Positions 47,416-57,174 of a stretch of DNA of 64,000 nucleotides are shown here, in pieces. The stretch is from Dactylellina haptotyla (taxonomy: Eukaryota > Ascomycota > Orbiliomycetes > Orbiliales > Orbiliaceae): positions 620,001 to 684,000 of the forward strand of contig CM062383.1 in the NCBI GenBank assembly GCA_031310005.1, in the 5' to 3' direction. The translations under genes and the position numbers were made by a program. Position 1 is the stretch's first letter; each line of letters opens with the position of its first letter. The notes beneath the pieces are model-generated. The model searched no databases. It saw only the letters and a program-made list of their open reading frames with translations, and had not been told where the DNA came from.

Positions 47416-48489
47416 ATGTCGAATCTCGAAGCTGCCCAGCTCTTTTCTGCCAAGGGCCTAGTCGCTGTAATCACAGGTGCCGGCTCTGGAATTGGAGAGA
47501 TGGCAGCACATGCCCTTGACGTCAATGGTGCAGCCAAAGTCTTCATCCTCGGTCGTAGGGAGGGGAAGCTCAAGGAGGTCGCAGCGAAGGCTGTAGGTAA
47601 GATCTGTGATTGGCTGTATACGACTGTGCTAACCTATTCTATTTCCCTAGAAAAACGGCTCTCTCATTCCAATTCCATGCGATATTACCTCCAAAGACTC
47701 ACTACAAGATGCCGTGGCGACAATCCAGAAGCAGGCACCGTTCATTAACCTGCTCATTGCCAACTCTGCAGTACTTGGAGAGGTTACGAATATGGGACCT
47801 AGACCGGCAGAATACAAAGCTAGTGAACTCCAGAAGGAGCTGTGGGAAAAGACGAGCTACGAAGATGCCACTAATGTTGTGAGCACCAACATTGCTGGAT
47901 CATACTTTACCTTCCTAGCTTTCCTTAGCTTGTTAGAAGCTGGCAACACCCATCCTGACAGCGTAGGAAAGAGTGGACTATTACAAAGCCAGTTCATCAG
48001 CACCAGTAGTACTGGTGGTCTTTGGCGAGCCGAGTCTCCCGCGTATGTCTATAATGCTAGCAAAGCGGCTCTGATACACTTGACGAAATGCTTGTCCACA
48101 GAGTTTGCCAGATATGGCATCCGGGCAAACTCTATCGCCCCGGCTATGTTTGTTACTGAGATGACAGAGGTATGTGAAGGATGTTTCATTTCGAGCGCCA
48201 CTTTATTTGTTGACGGAGGCTTACATGGAAACAGGACTATCTAGAAGGAGAGGATCTTACTGCGGTCGGTAGTATGCCATGGCAGACTATTCCCGCTACT
48301 CGAAGTGGCACTGCAGAGGTATGTCAGCCTTCTCACTTTTGACATCGAATCAAGGCCGAATATTAACTTTTATTAAAGGACATCGCGGGCCCGGTGCTTT
48401 TCTTGGCTTCAAGAGCAGGCTCCTTTGTTAACGGGTGCCTTTTGGTCGTGGACGGTGGTATGGTCTCTGTCCGGCCTGCTTCTTACTAG
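47416..48489 (+). CDS. Short-chain dehydrogenase/reductase (classical SDR)
   Basis: Four exons: 47416-47592, 47651-48169, 48235-48318 and 48379-48489, joining to 296 residues. The first donor is GTAGGT; the others are GTATGT. Rossmann cofactor motif TGAGSGIG at 20-27, with GRREGK (about 45-50) after the second strand, suggesting NADPH preference. Active-site residues are N139 (TNIAGSY), S178/S179 (ISTSSTGG), Y193 and K197 (YNASK). The C-terminal VNGCLLVVDGGMVSVRP is the usual SDR end. It lacks a targeting signal, so it is probably cytosolic. Fungal relatives are often labelled RhlG-like 3-oxoacyl reductases, but the substrate cannot be read from sequence. It sits alone among membrane-protein genes; no synthase or P450 is adjacent, so there is no evidence of a metabolite cluster. 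Confidence 0.9.
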
Positions 48490-49150
48490 ACACAAGGCTA
48501 ACACCGATTTGAATCCGAATGTTGTCTCGTGACTCCGAATGGCTGTGAAATTTTTTCCTAAACAAACCTGTTCGCTCCAATCTTTTGTTCATTTACCCAA
48601 ACTAGCCATATGTTCACGGTATCTCGATAGAGAACTTGGCAGTTTATGTGCGCATGCTAGCTTTTCTAACCAGAAAGGTCCTTTGTTTTGTGTTGTTGAA
48701 TGTATATCTCAGCCTCTAAAATTAAAAACTTCCACTTACCGACAGGAAAAAGTTGTGAATAGTTGAATAGGATCTTGGCTATATCCTTATCTTTATTGGT
48801 GGGTTTAATGTGCGTGTGGTGCCTACAGGGGAAGCTTGAGACAAATACCCAGCGTATATTGTATGCACTGCATGCGCATCGATCAAATACCATACGAGGC
48901 TACTCATTTGAACTCTGTGGCTTCTCAGCCGCACAACTTTGGAAGGACGAGACGCTTTGATCCTTCCTCTCAAATCCATCAAACCAAATTGTAGAAAATG
49001 GCACTCAAAGCCCCAGTCGTCTGTGCCATATTTTAAATATTCTTTTCCATATCATGATCGTCCAGTGGGTTCTCCTAATCTCTCTTTGCGGCCCAGTTTC
49101 GGATCAGATCTTCAAGCGCGACACCGAGATATCAACCAATACAGCCGAGG
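48490..49150. other. Intergenic
   Basis: No gene supported; likely 3' flank of the SDR gene and promoter of the next gene. Confidence 0.5.
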
Positions 49151-49675
49151 ATGATGCAGATTTCTTTTTTGGTGTCACTGGTGGTATTGCTCACGCTTGA
49201 TCCTCCTGTAGTACGAGCGATAACCAGTGGTTTTGCCGGAATCCCAGAAGACGGCCCGCTGGGTCGAACTTCAGTCTTCGATGTTAACGGCTCGTCAACC
49301 TTGCCGTTGGCTTCATCTCAGACGACTTTGAGCACGAACACGAGCTCCCAGGTTCCCCCAACCGAGCCACCGTCTTCCACCACAAGTAACGGGGCCAGCA
49401 ATACAGGATCACCAACACCAACGATCAACTCTTCATCGACCAAGGACACCACCGGTTTAATCGTATCCACAGTTTGTGGCGGCATATTCCTCCTCGTTGG
49501 TGGTGGCCTCGTAGGGTTATGGATGATTCTCCGAGAACGCAGACGAAGATCCGAAGCACTGGACAAGGAACCTCATCTGGATCAGCAACCTATTGCTCCA
49601 CCTCCCCCAGACCTCGCCAGCCAGTCGATTTGGGATGGTCGCGTCGTGGAGTCCTCTAATCCCGCGGTGAGATAA
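49151..49675 (+). CDS. Secreted-type Ser/Thr-rich single-pass membrane protein (surface cluster member)
   Basis: 174 residues. A good signal peptide occupies about 1-23 (MMQISFLVSLVVLLTLDPPVV...). The outer segment (24-100) is Ser/Thr/Pro-rich with NGS, NTS and NSS glycosylation sites. One TM helix spans about 102-127 (GLIVSTVCGGIFLLVGGGLV), then ILRERRRRSEALDKE and a proline-rich cytoplasmic tail (PIAPPPPDLASQSIWDG). The layout is type I. This and the next gene share TM-proximal RERR(R/K)(R) followed by EAL, indicating common descent. It resembles Mid2-like stress sensors in layout, not demonstrably in sequence. Confidence 0.75.
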   Translation: MMQISFLVSLVVLLTLDPPVVRAITSGFAGIPEDGPLGRTSVFDVNGSSTLPLASSQTTLSTNTSSQVPPTEPPSSTTSNGASNTGSPTPTINSSSTKDTTGLIVSTVCGGIFLLVGGGLVGLWMILRERRRRSEALDKEPHLDQQPIAPPPPDLASQSIWDGRVVESSNPAVR

Positions 49676-50155
49676 TGACTTGGCAGCTTGATCTAGTGTA
49701 TCGAGTAGCGCCGGGCGGCCAGAGAGAGACCTTCTGTTAGGATAGGCCCCTGTTATCTTATCCCGCCCTTCCGCAAATAGCAACACCTTGCCCATGCGCG
49801 CTTGCGGCACAGTCGTGTCTGCCCTGAATGGTTATTGTCAGCATCCCCATGGCAGAAAAGATGAAGGTGCAGCAAATCTGCCTATGAAAAAAATGAAATC
49901 ACGGAAGCTAGGTAAGACTAAGGAGGCCGTTGAAAAGAGCACTGCCTGCGAGGGTTTTATCTTGTAATTTATCTTGTACAATTATATATTTTCAATGTCC
50001 CGGAATTTTTATTGTTTGTAAACCCTTTGCTCGTATAATCAAACCTGGTTAGCACAGAAAGAAAAAAGAGGACGGTATTTATTTCCTCAGCGGCGAAGTC
50101 CAATTCTTGGAAACGCATTCGAAACAATCCGACGATACTGGAAGCCTGCACCAAA
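49676..50155. other. Intergenic
   Basis: Short spacer between two related + strand genes; no other feature seen. Confidence 0.5.
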
Positions 50156-51016
50156 ATGTGGCTCAAGACTGCAAATTCTAACACAATCTTATTGCCGATA
50201 TTTACCATCATAGTATCGATATTATCTTTAGCAGCTGCGCAAGAAGCCACCACAACTTCAACTGCTGTTGACCCGGCCAACACGACACCCTCACCTCTTC
50301 TCGAGCCGATACCGACAAACTGTGTGGGATGGAGATATATCGCAACGTACGATACCTGCCCGAGAATCATAACCCGATTCCAGAATATTAGTCTCACGTA
50401 TCCTCAATTGACCGAATATAACCCGTCATTGGATTGTACCGCGCTCATCCCCCGCTTCTATATCTGTGTGCGAGTCGACGGCCCGGTAGCTCTATTTGCG
50501 TCTACCACTGGGACCGTTTCGTCGTCAACCTCGCCGCCAACTTTGGGACCTACTAGCGACGCCACCTCTTCAACAATTGGGACAGGAACAGGAACTCCCT
50601 CTAATCCTACTAACGTCCAAGAAACTCAGCCTGCGAGTGGTCCGAATACAGGAGTTATCGTTGGGGCAGTACTTGGAGGACTGGCCCTTCTCGCGTTTGC
50701 AATAGTGTCAGCCATATGGCTTGTAACTCGAGAGCGGCGGAAACGAGAAGCGTTAGGGTCGGAGAAAGGTCCATTGTCGGATACGGGTAGTCAGTATCCT
50801 TCCGAACTTGGGGGCCAAGAGTTGGCTCAGGACCCAAATACTCCGTATCATGGCCACGAGCAGTTCCACTCTGAACTCGGCGAACTCCCATCCACAGCAG
50901 AGGATGCGCAGATGGCGAAGAATGTGGCGGTCCCGGAGGCGATGCGTAACGTTCTCACACTCAATACCTTTGTAGAGTTGCCTACCGAACGATACGCCCG
51001 CGGACCCGAACCTTGA
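50156..51016 (+). CDS. Membrane-anchored LysM-domain protein with cytoplasmic tail
   Basis: 286 residues. Signal peptide about 1-28 (cleavage near SLAAA|QEA). A single LysM-like domain lies at about 55-105: NCVGWRYIATYDTC, then the YNPSLDC and FYICV motifs typical of fungal LysM modules, with cysteines likely paired. A Ser/Thr/Gly/Pro stalk follows to about 165. One TM helix spans about 168-193 (VIVGAVLGGLALLAFAIVSA), then VTRERRKREALGSEKGP and a polar tail of about 90 residues with several acidic Ser/Thr sites. LysM domains bind chitin or related glycans. Most fungal LysM proteins are secreted effectors or chitinase-associated; the TM and tail suggest a surface receptor or anchor instead. 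It shares the juxtamembrane motif with its neighbours. Confidence 0.82.
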   Translation: MWLKTANSNTILLPIFTIIVSILSLAAAQEATTTSTAVDPANTTPSPLLEPIPTNCVGWRYIATYDTCPRIITRFQNISLTYPQLTEYNPSLDCTALIPRFYICVRVDGPVALFASTTGTVSSSTSPPTLGPTSDATSSTIGTGTGTPSNPTNVQETQPASGPNTGVIVGAVLGGLALLAFAIVSAIWLVTRERRKREALGSEKGPLSDTGSQYPSELGGQELAQDPNTPYHGHEQFHSELGELPSTAEDAQMAKNVAVPEAMRNVLTLNTFVELPTERYARGPEP

Positions 51017-51329
51017 TGTTTTATTCTTAGAATGAGAGGCAAAGTGCCCCTTTAGGTTTTAGTTGTACATTATATTTCCAGGGATCTTGAGTATGTATCG
51101 ATATGAGTACATGATGATGTTTTATTTAGCATTTTGTTTCTTCAGCATTGATGTCTACTATAGCGCATATTTTCTTTTTCTGTATTTTACCTTCGGAAGG
51201 TCAGAACGACGAATTATTTCTCACTTATGAGGAAGTATCGCTTTCAGTTAGCTATGGGCAAAATTTTATATCTAAAGAAACTGGTTTCTTTTTCCCTGTC
51301 GCTTAAAAAACATCTGTAAAGACTTCATA
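51017..51329. other. Intergenic
   Basis: AT-rich spacer with nothing recognised beyond probable 3' flank and promoter. Confidence 0.5.
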
Positions 51330-52611
51330 ATGCTTAAATATATTTTGCTCTTACAATGGGTTTTCTTTGTACTCGTATTCGCCAAATCTACTCATACCTT
51401 GTCTCGTAAGCCAGATGCCGACTCGGTTTACACCCCTACCAAGACTGGTCAAACCCCATCAAAAGTCACCGGTTCCTGGGCGTATCTTGACCCTAAAATA
51501 TATATACTATCAGGAGAGGCGGAGACTAACTCCACAGGTGAGTAATATATCGTTCTATCGCTATTGCTGTTTTAATCCAGTCATATTAAAGGCGATCAAT
51601 AGTAATGGTTATGAAAAACGGGATTATTCTTGTTTACGGGACTCAAATACAAACGTTGAAGGGTTTATTCCTGCTGTTGTTGTTAGATGTAACACCAACG
51701 ACCGTTTCCAGAAATGGACGAAAAATGGGCCGATATATAGAAGGGAGGCATCGGGTTATGGATCAAAAAGCTTTTCTACGATGCTAAGATCAAGAATTCA
51801 GCGACGGGGAGGTATATTACCGCCAAATACAATATGAGCGGCGAAACTCTCAGCAGATTCTTCGAAGATTATGGTTATATCATATTCGGATTTCTCCATT
51901 TGGTAGAGGACGGTAAGGTTGAAGCACCACTGTCACAGGTAATAGAAGTATATGCCCTAGATGAACAGTAAGTCTGCACAACGAGACCCCGCATATATAT
52001 TTCGAGAACTATGCTTTTTTAAGCAGATATATGAGCTGGACTAAATGAATATATCATAGACACCGCGGACTCGCACCCAAACTTCCACAATACGCGCCAT
52101 ATAATTTTACTAATCAAGACATGATTTGTCTTCCCCAGGACACATCATACTACTGTCCACCGAACGCGAAGCGATCTCTAATCGTCCCAGACCCCTATCC
52201 TTACCCATTCAAAAATCCTTCTCCAACCACAAACCAAACTATGCCCGGGCGCTGGGCCGCCTGGGGTTGTCAAAGCATAACTAAAGAGTATATTAATGAC
52301 CTCACTCTTCCGTAACTGGATAACTTGCCGCTCTCCGCCTTCGCAAAAGAAATCTTTCCAGTAGAACAGTCCCGGATCCTGAAATCGAATTCAGAGGTGA
52401 TACAGACTATATGGATGCGATGGAAGCTCGGATGTTTTGGGGCATATGTAATTTGATTCCGGATACTTTTTGGAACGTGAAGGATTTCATGCATTGCGAG
52501 CATACGCCGACGCGGGAGCCTCCTTTGCCGACTGCATCTAATTTATTGCCTGAGGTTTCTTGTGAGGATCTCATGGCGTTTACAGAGGATTTGGTGGTGA
52601 GGTTTGATTAG
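51330..52611 (+). pseudogene. Secreted beta-trefoil-like protein, copy A, with one-base frame break
   Basis: Exons by frame and homology to copy B: 51330-51537, 51581-51967, 52060-52311 and 52362-52611. Signal peptide about 1-20 (MLKYILLLQWVFFVLVFA...). Exon 2 carries a CLRDSN...RC...FQKW segment like one QxW repeat of ricin-B-type beta-trefoil lectins. At the A5 run 51765-51769 the frame switches; one base appears to be missing, and all other exon lengths and phases then agree exactly, with a total of about 365 codons. After the break the sequence aligns with copy B (LFYDAKIKNSATGRYI against IFYRSRILNSHTQRFI). Intron phases 1 and 2 match copy B; the last intron (50 nt) is extra. It may be a young pseudogene, a slippage site or a sequencing error. 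The protein family is not one I recognise. Confidence 0.55.
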
Positions 52612-53448
52612 ATTTGTGTGTTGATATAATATATAACAGTGGAGTAGTAATTCTGGGTTGCATTTTTGGCTGTGCTAGGATTTCTTTGATCGTTTTGGGG
52701 CTTGGTGCTTGCCAGTTTACTCTTGCTTCTATTCTTATTTTAGCAGTGCAGGTACATAACACTTAGGCCGTTTCGTCCGTCTTCGTCAAGATAGATCGAA
52801 GACGCGAAGCAGCAGTTATGCATATGATTGCCGGGTGGATTAAACTTCTAACGCTCTAATTGTTGGTCAACAAGCGTCCCTATTCTCATTAAATATGTAG
52901 ATCCACCTTTTGGAAGATTCGTGTTTCATCTGTAGATATGTTAGCACGGCGAGGGAATAAGGATCACAGGGTACTGCATTGTGACACGCAGTGTGAGGCA
53001 ACTCTGCCATATATCACTAGTGTTGAAAGGCGACGCCTACCCATCTGTTTCATCTAGCTCGGGGTGGAGAAATAGCACCGCCACTGCAGATTAAGGACAC
53101 AATAGTTGGTAGATATATAAAATATTTCTAAGATTGGATTTATTGAATCCCCAATGGACAAATTTCTCTCTAGGTACAAAGCTCGAATAACTAACTATCT
53201 TAAAAAAAATACCCAACAAAATTAATCAGATTTATGAGGGTAAAGTTTGCATAGCTACACCTAGGTCGCTCAGAATCGAAATGCCTTTTTTATATTAACA
53301 CTAACCTGAAAGATAGAGATATTCATTCACCATCCAGGTATTATAGTTTTCTCTTAAGAGCTATTAAATTATTTCAATTTGTAACCGCGATCGATAAGCT
53401 CTAAGCATCTCCCAGTTAATCGTAGGATCCCGTACTAGTGCGGTCTGC
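52612..53448. other. Intergenic between the two related copies
   Basis: AT-rich, no gene or repeat recognised; likely terminator of copy A and promoter of copy B. Confidence 0.5.
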
Positions 53449-54814
53449 ATGAAAAATATGTGGTTAGTTCATGCGGCATTTTTCTTTATCTTCGTACTAT
53501 CTACGAACTGTGACTCCTCGAAGCCACAAGATAACAAGATGTATACTTTGGCAATCGAAGCCGGAGTTAAAAACGCCCAAAGTAAGTGACAGTGCTTTTC
53601 AAATCACCTGGTTCGCTTAGTTTTCCAAGTCTTAACTAAAACTAGTTGCATAGTTTTCATCTGGAACGAGGGTGAGAAGCTCTGTCTCAAAGATTCTAAT
53701 ACAACTATCGTGGACACTATATTCGCAGCAATTGAAAAATGCAACGAGAAAGATCCTCTACAACGCTGGGAAACATGGGGAGATGTGTATAAAAAAGATA
53801 TAGGAGATATTTATAACCGATCGGCCTCCTTGGATACATTCAAAACCTCTGATATATTCTATCGGAGTCGGATTCTTAACAGTCACACCCAACGATTTAT
53901 TAATGCCCATTATGCGCCTAAACAAAATAATGAAACGGTACCTAATATGGGAGTATATAAAGTGCTCGGCTACCTTACCATGAAGAAGTCCTCTATCGAT
54001 TCTTCTTGGTTTCAGAAACAAAATAAGCCTAGCAACATTACATATGAAACTCCTGATCATGGTCTTTTATTCGGGTTCGAATCATTATTTTCATCGCCGA
54101 ATGAAACGTAAGTGTGTCTTATATTCTCGATGTTTATGAAGGCAATATCGACTAACTTAAACTCATCCGAACAGGAATTGGTCTCTATTTCCTGCGGCTC
54201 CATTAAGTGGGCCTGAAAAAGGTTATACGGTTTTGAATTACACTACAGGGTCGGAGTCCTGGGAACTAAGAACATTCGGGTGCTCTAACATATCAAAAAT
54301 GATGCCAAAACCGTCATTGCTACTCCCAGAGTTCAATGTTTCGGCAGTTACGCTCAACATGACGGCGAAAGATAGTGCTCAACTCAAATTGGCGCTCTGG
54401 GGGTGTAAGAGCACGATATATGGACCTAATGTTTCCCATGCCATAATAGAGCCTTCCCCACTTGAAAGGCCGATTGAGAGTCTATTTCAACGATATATAG
54501 TCCAGGTCTCGAGGAATAAAAACTCGTGTGAAAGCGTTCGCACACGGACTAGCCAAGAATATGAATTCGCATTGGCACGATATAGCGCTACCAAAGGGGC
54601 ATTAAGCAATTGGAAATATTGTGCATTGGTAAGGGGTAAGGCTGGTAGAACTTTTTTGTATCCCAATAAATGTGGAATCGAGGGCATGGATAGCTCCCAG
54701 CCATATGTGGGTAGCCAACCGTTAGCTCCCCGGCTCCCCAACTGCACAGTCCAAGAGCCGAAAAACGAGACAACGATCAGCGGTTCTCATAAGGGTGATT
54801 GCGGGTCTCCCTAG
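53449..54814 (+). CDS. Secreted beta-trefoil-like protein, copy B (unknown family)
   Basis: Exons 53449-53581, 53654-54107 and 54175-54814 join to 408 residues. The N-terminus is a signal peptide (MWLVHAAFFFIFVLSTNC from the second Met). Residues about 45-90 contain CLKDSNTTI...EKCNEKDPLQRWETW, a CL-D/C/QxW pattern as in one repeat of ricin-B-type lectins; only one clear repeat is seen. The remainder has scattered Asn-X-Ser/Thr sites, FGCSN and LWGCKS Cys motifs and many Tyr/Trp. It looks extracellular, with no TM or GPI signal. The first splice acceptor used (GCATAG, ending 53653) is chosen because the earlier one gives an in-frame stop. Copy A upstream shares its architecture, so this is a tandem duplication. 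Glycan binding is an inference from the QxW pattern; no enzymatic or toxic domain is visible. Confidence 0.65.
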
Positions 54815-56290
54815 GCTGTTAGGAAATTACTTAGAGGAGGTTGATCCTTGAGATGATCGATGAGTAAAATATAGACGGTCATATCAATGTATTTAAATCG
54901 GATTGACGAAGGTGGAGGGCCGCGTCGCTATAAGTATCTAAATCTAGCAGCTTTGGGTGGTGCTTCACAGTCTTGTACATGACTGGGTGCATAAAATAAG
55001 GTTCAACACATGAATATTGCAATGTATTGTGAATCGCTGTTTCGTATCCGTCATTTCCGGTACCCCTTCAAAAAGACTAGATAATAACAGGTGCAAATAA
55101 GACCCTTAAACCCATATAATGCGCATCCACTTAGAAGAGACTAGCCTGTGGATCCTCTCATTGCGAATAATAGTTTTGCCGAAGCCCAAAATGTTAAACG
55201 GTATAGGTGCGACCTCAACATGTGAACTATGCATATATGTTGAATTACTATCGTGTTGTTCAGCCCCGAAATAACGGGCTGGCGTATTTACAAGGCTGGG
55301 GCTCCGATTTATAGTTGTATATGATATTCAATGCTTTCAACGAAGGAGGTTGTCCGATCGGTAGATTAAGTATATCAAGCTATGCTTGGCGCTTGCAAGG
55401 GGAAGCTATACGCTTGATTCGTCCTAAAGATACGGAGCTAAGGAAAACCAATCCCGTCAACCCGAGAAAAAACGTTCGTGCTAGTGCTGACCAACCTATA
55501 AATCTGAATTTATGGGACGAAATAAGCCATGAGAGAGTTCACCTCACCCCCACATACCCACCAGTTGTTTGTCGTCCTACCCTAGCCTTGTAGGAGAACG
55601 AATAAGGCGCTGCAAGTTCGGAATGTGCTTCAGCCGCATGGCCAATCATGGTGAAGCTCACAATTGCACCATGGAGGGTTGTTCTACGGTTAACGGCGTT
55701 TTAAAGTCAATTCTCATAAGGCTGAAATAATGAACAATGTGACTAATTTATCTTTTTCTTCTTCTCCTTTATCCGTTTATTTTCCCTTGGGGTGAAGAAG
55801 AAGAAAAACGTGGGAGTATAATCAAGCCGGGGAGCTCCATAATTTTAATAGTAATGCGTGATTACAATACATGTGTGGCTGTTTGTGCAATGCTGCGAAT
55901 GCGATTTCTCGCTGTGCAACAGCGTGGCCGTCGAGGTTAGGACCTTAAAATACCTGCCGCCCCTTCGTGCGTTACCAAATATATACCACAGTAGCCCATG
56001 CGGAATACATACCTTAATTTTTGAGAGGTTTGGTATTCACATTTTGCAAATCTTAGAGGACGGAGTTATGCTCTGAAAATCGATATTGCTCCTATGACTC
56101 CTTGATTGATTCGCAATTTTTCACCTATCCCTGCCAGCACCCTCCTGAGCTTTGCGAAAAGAGATATTTAGACGCCGCAAAGTCTACTATCCGTCCACCG
56201 CCGAAGTCAAGCTACTTTAGTCCTTCCGCCCACGGCAATTGTGTCAGCACCTTTAGTGTCAACTACCGCCCTCTCGAGATCACCTTCAGA
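54815..56290. other. Intergenic with small open frames
   Basis: A 92-codon frame at 55315-55593 (MYMIFNAFNEGG...) and the in-frame extension 56102-56290 before the next gene are the only candidates; neither has a motif. The former could be a gene remnant. Confidence 0.4.
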
Positions 56291-56593
56291 ATGTCGACAA
56301 CGCAGACTTCCACGCCCTCCTCAACATCCTCGTTGGCCGCGACATCTTCATCGGTACCAGCTTTGATTTCTTCAAAATATGGCATAATTCTCGCGGGCGC
56401 TATTGGTGGCTTATTTATTCTCATTTCAGCGACGCTCGTTTTCATAGGATTGCGAGTTTTGCTGAGAGAAAGAAGGAAGCGGGATATGCAGGTAGAAATG
56501 GAAGGACCCCGGCGGACGTCGACTTCGACAGATTCGACAGATCGGACGGTGGTAGATCAGCCGATGGTCTCCTCAAAGGCATTTCAGGTGTAG
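56291..56593 (+). CDS. Small Ser/Thr-rich single-pass membrane protein (surface cluster member)
   Basis: 100 residues from the ATG at 56291; the frame continues upstream to an ATG at 56102, which would add 63 residues of Cys/Pro-containing sequence without signal peptide. I prefer the inner start because MSTTQTSTPSS resembles the start of the gene at 43811. A short Ser/Thr stalk (1-28) leads into a TM helix at about 31-56 (GIILAGAIGGLFILISATLV), then LRVLLRERRKRDMQVEMEGP and a Thr/Ser/Asp tail. RERRKR is identical to that of the LysM member. No signal peptide; the TM would act as signal anchor. Function unknown. Confidence 0.55.
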   Translation: MSTTQTSTPSSTSSLAATSSSVPALISSKYGIILAGAIGGLFILISATLVFIGLRVLLRERRKRDMQVEMEGPRRTSTSTDSTDRTVVDQPMVSSKAFQV

Positions 56594-57174
56594 GTTCGAT
56601 TTTCTGCCGCTTGCTGGTGGAGGACTACAGCGAATGGTGGTGTAAAGACCATCAACCATCGAATGAGCGACTGGACTCGTTCATTTTTACCCCAATTTTC
56701 AATTCATACATTTCAAAACCAACGTCATTAACGCCATCATCTTCTACTATCCATCTATCGCGTCGCATTTCGAATTGTTGGTTTAAATGAAGATTCCAGT
56801 GGTTCATACCATCCGGAATGCGTGCCCCCTGTGTCAATACTTTGCCGCTGAAGCACCAGGGGCATTCATGCACAGAAGCGGAGGGGCGCGTGCCTGCATG
56901 GAAAGCAGCTGGTATTCACGAGATTACCAAGGATTTCGATCCGCCGCTTCATGTCGTTCCTCCTTTCGTGGTTAAGAATCCAAGCACGGAAGAAGGTACA
57001 TAAGATCCTCGAAACTTACCTCTCTGGCGACATATAAATAATACCATCCATTTCGCAATTTTGTTACCACTTTCATACATCGCACACTCCTTACAATAGT
57101 TCTAAATAGATATCAGCTGGCCAGATACAGACTCATTTGTTTTCCTTTGCAATATTATTATCTCATCCTTCACA
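56594..57174. other. Promoter region of the KRE9-like gene, with two overlapping small frames
   Basis: A minus-strand frame (56652-56873, MNHWNLHLNQQFEMRRDRW...) and a plus-strand frame ending at 57003 (VPAWKAAGIHEITKDF...) both look somewhat protein-like; at most one can be a relic of a gene. No domain recognised. Confidence 0.35.
57033..57040 (+). promoter_or_regulatory. Candidate TATA box of the KRE9-like gene
   Basis: TATAAATA, about 140 bases before the ATG at 57175 and followed by a pyrimidine-rich leader. Confidence 0.5.

Noticed and set aside
47000-48500. Idea that the SDR gene marks a secondary-metabolite cluster
   Set aside because: No polyketide synthase, NRPS, terpene cyclase, P450 or pathway regulator lies nearby.
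56102-56290. N-terminal extension of the small TM protein
   Set aside because: Possible but no signal peptide; the inner Met matches the start style of the paralogue at 43811.
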